Of a stretch of 64,000 bases of DNA, positions 61,536 to 64,000 are shown in pieces (position 1 is the stretch's first letter; every line of letters starts with the position of its first letter). Location of the stretch: positions 78,079,869 through 78,143,868 of the forward strand of contig OZ024828.1 in assembly GCA_964016985.1 (NCBI GenBank). The letters are read 5' to 3'. Origin of the DNA: Anodontia alba (Eukaryota > Mollusca > Bivalvia > Lucinida > Lucinidae). The notes under the pieces are model-generated. The model was given only the letters and a program-made list of their open reading frames with translations. It was not told the DNA's origin and ran no database searches. The position numbers and the translations under genes are program-made.

Positions 61536-62398
61536 CAGGGATCAAGCTGGCTCAGAAATTTAGGGAGAAGTGACTTCTCCCTCCAGACAAAACAGGGAGA
61601 AGTTTTATAGGATGAGGGAGAAGTCAAGACTTGGTTCACCTATAGCCTTACTGAAAGCTCGACAATTTAGGGCTCTCGACCCACTTTACTGCATTGTCTT
61701 GGGAATTTTTACCATATTGTCTTGGGAATTAACAAAGAAGGAAACAAATTTTACTGTAGACCTGTTCATTCTTACTTCTAAACCAATTAAATGATGCAAA
61801 GTAACACAGACATGAGTAGGGCAAATACATTATATCTGGACACATAAGTTCATTCATATCTTTTTGGAAACTGACAATTCTTTTGAGTAGATACAGTCAA
61901 AACATCAAGGTCTGTGGCTTGGTAGTAAGCTATAAACATAATGATAATAATAAATTTGTTAAACTAAAGTGTCTGCCAACTTCTAAACTTAGTTTTTTGC
62001 ACTTTTAATGCTGTTTCTGACCAATTTTCAGCATGTAAATGGTTCATTTATGAAAAAACGCACACCCACGAAAACTAATGACATTGATGAAAACGATCTT
62101 TTGGTCACTTAATAGGCGAACAGTTTTCCTCCAAAACTTGTTAAATCACATCAGACTTTCATTCAGTGGCAATTCTGATACATCTAACAACATTTTTCAA
62201 CAGATTTTTACCTTTGCAGGTTTGCTCATTTTTCACTGGATTTCTCCCAACAAAAAGTTCGTTTTGCACAAGTACTAGCTTTTTCAAAAGTTGCAAAAAC
62301 GGAGGGCGAAGTTTTTGTCGCCCTCTGGGCTTCCCAGGGCGACTTTGAGCCCTCTAGGGCGACTATTTCGCCCCAGTCGCCCTGTAGCTTGATCCCTG
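61536..62398. mobile_element. CAGGGATC-ended non-autonomous element, 863 bp
   Basis: Ends CAGGGATCAAGCT and AGCTTGATCCCTG. GCTGGC directly outside both (61530-61535, 62399-62404). The left inner part is GGGAGAAGTGACTTCTCCCT, the right GGGCGACTTTGAGCCCTCTA. No long open frame. Inserted at the junction of repeat M and the next element. Confidence 0.75.
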
Positions 62399-62842
62399 GC
62401 TGGCTAATCGGGCTGAAAAGATAATCGATTATCAGTCCTGCCATTGTGATGGATAATCGATTAGTAATCACTGAAGATTTGGTTGTAATTTTACCTGTCT
62501 GAGCATGACTCTTACCATTTGTTATACTTTATCGTATGTTTTGGTCAGACAGGTCTGAGCAAACAGTGTAGACCCTGATGAGATGCAGCAAATGCGGCGT
62601 CTCATCAGGGTCTCCACTGTTTGGCACTCATCCAGCTATTTTTAGACACAACAGTGGTAGTAAACTGTACTTGTTCAAATTTTAGATTAAGTATGATAAG
62701 GAGATGAGGTGTCTGAATACTAAGGGTAAATACGGTAAACACAGAAATCAAACGATCGATTATTAGCAAATCAGTAATGATAATCATTTTTGTGGAATTT
62801 ATCGATTAATTAATCGATTATCCAATTAATTGTGCCAGCCTT
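62399..62842. mobile_element. TAATCGATTA-rich element with an FB-K inside
   Basis: GGCTGGCTAATCGGGCTGAA at the left and AATTAATTGTGCCAGCC at the right are loosely inverted, each followed inward by TAATCGATTA palindromes (62423, 62811). An FB-K foldback with GCAAACAGTGTAGACCCTGA and apex GATGCAGCAAATGCGGCGTC fills 62525-62745. Confidence 0.6.
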
Positions 62843-62960
62843 AATAAAAGGTACCCAAATTGCCTCCAAGAGAAAGGCAGACATTAATTAATCGATTATC
62901 CAATTAATTGTGCCAGCCTTAATAAAAGGTACCCAAGTTGCCTCCAAGAGAAAGGCAGAC
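62805..62960. repeat. Tandem duplication, 78-bp unit
   Basis: ATTAATTAATCGATTATCCA starts both units. They differ at about one base, so the duplication is very recent. Confidence 0.85.
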
Positions 62961-63114
62961 ATACATGTCAATGGAAAAACTGACCTGTTATACATTTTGA
63001 CCCCCTAGCCTTACTCTAGGACATGACCCAGGGGTAACTCTAGCACAGAGTTGAAGGCTTAGGTCTGGGTAGTAGCATACAAAATTTCAACTTCCTAGCA
63101 TAAAAGTTACCCAA

Positions 63115-63720
63115 GTTTGACCTAGAAATCATCAAGACAAACATTTTTTAGCAAGATTCATGATGATTTACTTCAAAAATGTGACCTCTAGAGTGTTAAC
63201 AAGGTTTCCTTTGTTTTGGCCTGCTGACACAGCTTTTTACAACAAGTGACCCAGTTTTGAACTTGAACTAGAAATCATCAAGACAAACATTCTGAGCAAG
63301 ATTACTGAAAAAAGTGACCTCTATAGTTAATAATGTTTTCATTTGAATTGGCCTGGTGACCCAGTTTTTTTACCCCAAGTGACCCTGTTTTGAACTTGAC
63401 CTAGAAATCATCAAGACAAATATTTTGAGCAAGATTTGTGGTGATTACTTCAAAAATGAGAACTCTAAAGTGTTAACAAGATTTTCCTTTGATTTTGCCT
63501 GGTGACCTAGTTTCTGTACCCAAGTGACCCAGTTTCGAACCTGACCTAGATTTAATAGAGGCTATCATTCTGAACAAGTTTCTTTAACATTGTATGAACA
63601 CTGTGACATCTTGAGTGTTAAACTAATTGCTGATGACAGACGACAACAGACAGAGGGTAATCACAATAGCTCACTCTGAGAATTTGCTCAAGTGTGCTAA
63701 AAATTAACCAGACACCCGAT
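63115..63720. repeat. Composite tandem repeat, about 145-bp units
   Basis: GACCTAGAAATCATCAAGAC, then GACCTCTAGAGTGTTAACAA, GGCCTGGTGACCCAGTTTTT repeated three and a half times. The end GACAGACGACAACAGACAGA and GGTAATCACAATAGCTCACT is a tail I recall from bivalve repeats. Confidence 0.7.
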
Positions 63721-63894
63721 CGGTCTAAAGAGTTGAGGTAGAAAAGTCCACTCAACACAAATGGGTTAAGGTAAATTACAGTACCAGCTTCTTCCTTTGG
63801 GTAGATATTAACCCTAAATATTTGGATACCTGAAGTCTTCACTGTTTAAAATGCTTATCATAAAATCTGAACAAGTCATCTGGCTAGCTAAAAA

Positions 63895-64000
63895 CATAGC
63901 TCCAGATGAGGTGCTTTTTTCAAAGCAAAATATTGATAGTTTTCTGACTTTTTGACAAAAACATATCATAAGGTGCTTCTAAAGAGTACCTACAACATAT
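63895..64000. repeat. FB-E foldback element, cut by the window end
   Basis: CATAGCTCCAGATGAGGTGC, apex missing, then AGGTGCTTCTAAAGAGTACC and TACAACATAT. Confidence 0.65.

Noticed and set aside
1..64000. CRISPR arrays or bacterial operons
   Set aside because: The regular repeats are eukaryotic satellites and foldbacks. No spacers, cas-like genes or ribosome-binding patterns were seen.

Overview
The window looks like animal nuclear DNA, most likely from a bivalve mollusc. It is AT-rich, nearly free of long open frames, and crowded with short foldback elements. It also holds tRNA-derived SINEs, hAT-type elements and several tandem arrays of kinds I recall from clam and mussel genomes. The species call is from memory of repeat types, not a search.

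The centrepiece is one apparently complete DNA transposon at 23951-32361 (8.4 kb). It has 20-bp perfect terminal inverted repeats, a 4-bp ATAC duplication at both outer edges, and about twenty copies of a 16-bp motif arranged symmetrically inside the two ends. Between them lies one intact 1579-codon gene (25867-30606). It encodes a basic coiled-coil N-terminus, a Cys-rich cluster, an RNase H-like (transposase-type) domain, a vertnin/OTU-like domain, an 18-residue repeat tract and a small C-terminal barrel-like domain.

The rest is mostly non-autonomous elements. Five TTAA-targeted foldback families (called TTAA-1 to TTAA-5 here) account for more than 50 copies, and further families (FB-E, FB-F, FB-G, FB-J, FB-K) fill the gaps. 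Families with unrelated outer ends share only three kinds of internal palindrome, as if the hairpin core were an exchangeable module. Two empty/filled site pairs inside the window show insertion into TTAA.

Other landmarks are a 21-bp satellite with a 63-bp higher-order repeat (9925-12455), an array of about 17 units of roughly 140 bp carrying GATGGC/GCCATC palindromes (53170-55600), a roughly 130-bp satellite broken by two later insertions (58080-60970), and two copies of a 1.26-kb hAT-like element (51358-52613 and 59581-60857).

A host gene probably crosses the window on the minus strand. I see a few short candidate exons (47378-47418, 32940-33076, 22337-22375, 12991-13076, 9330-9504, 8513-8587), the last followed by an AATAAA. 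Their protein family is not recognised and their joining phases show that exons are missing, so this gene model is tentative.
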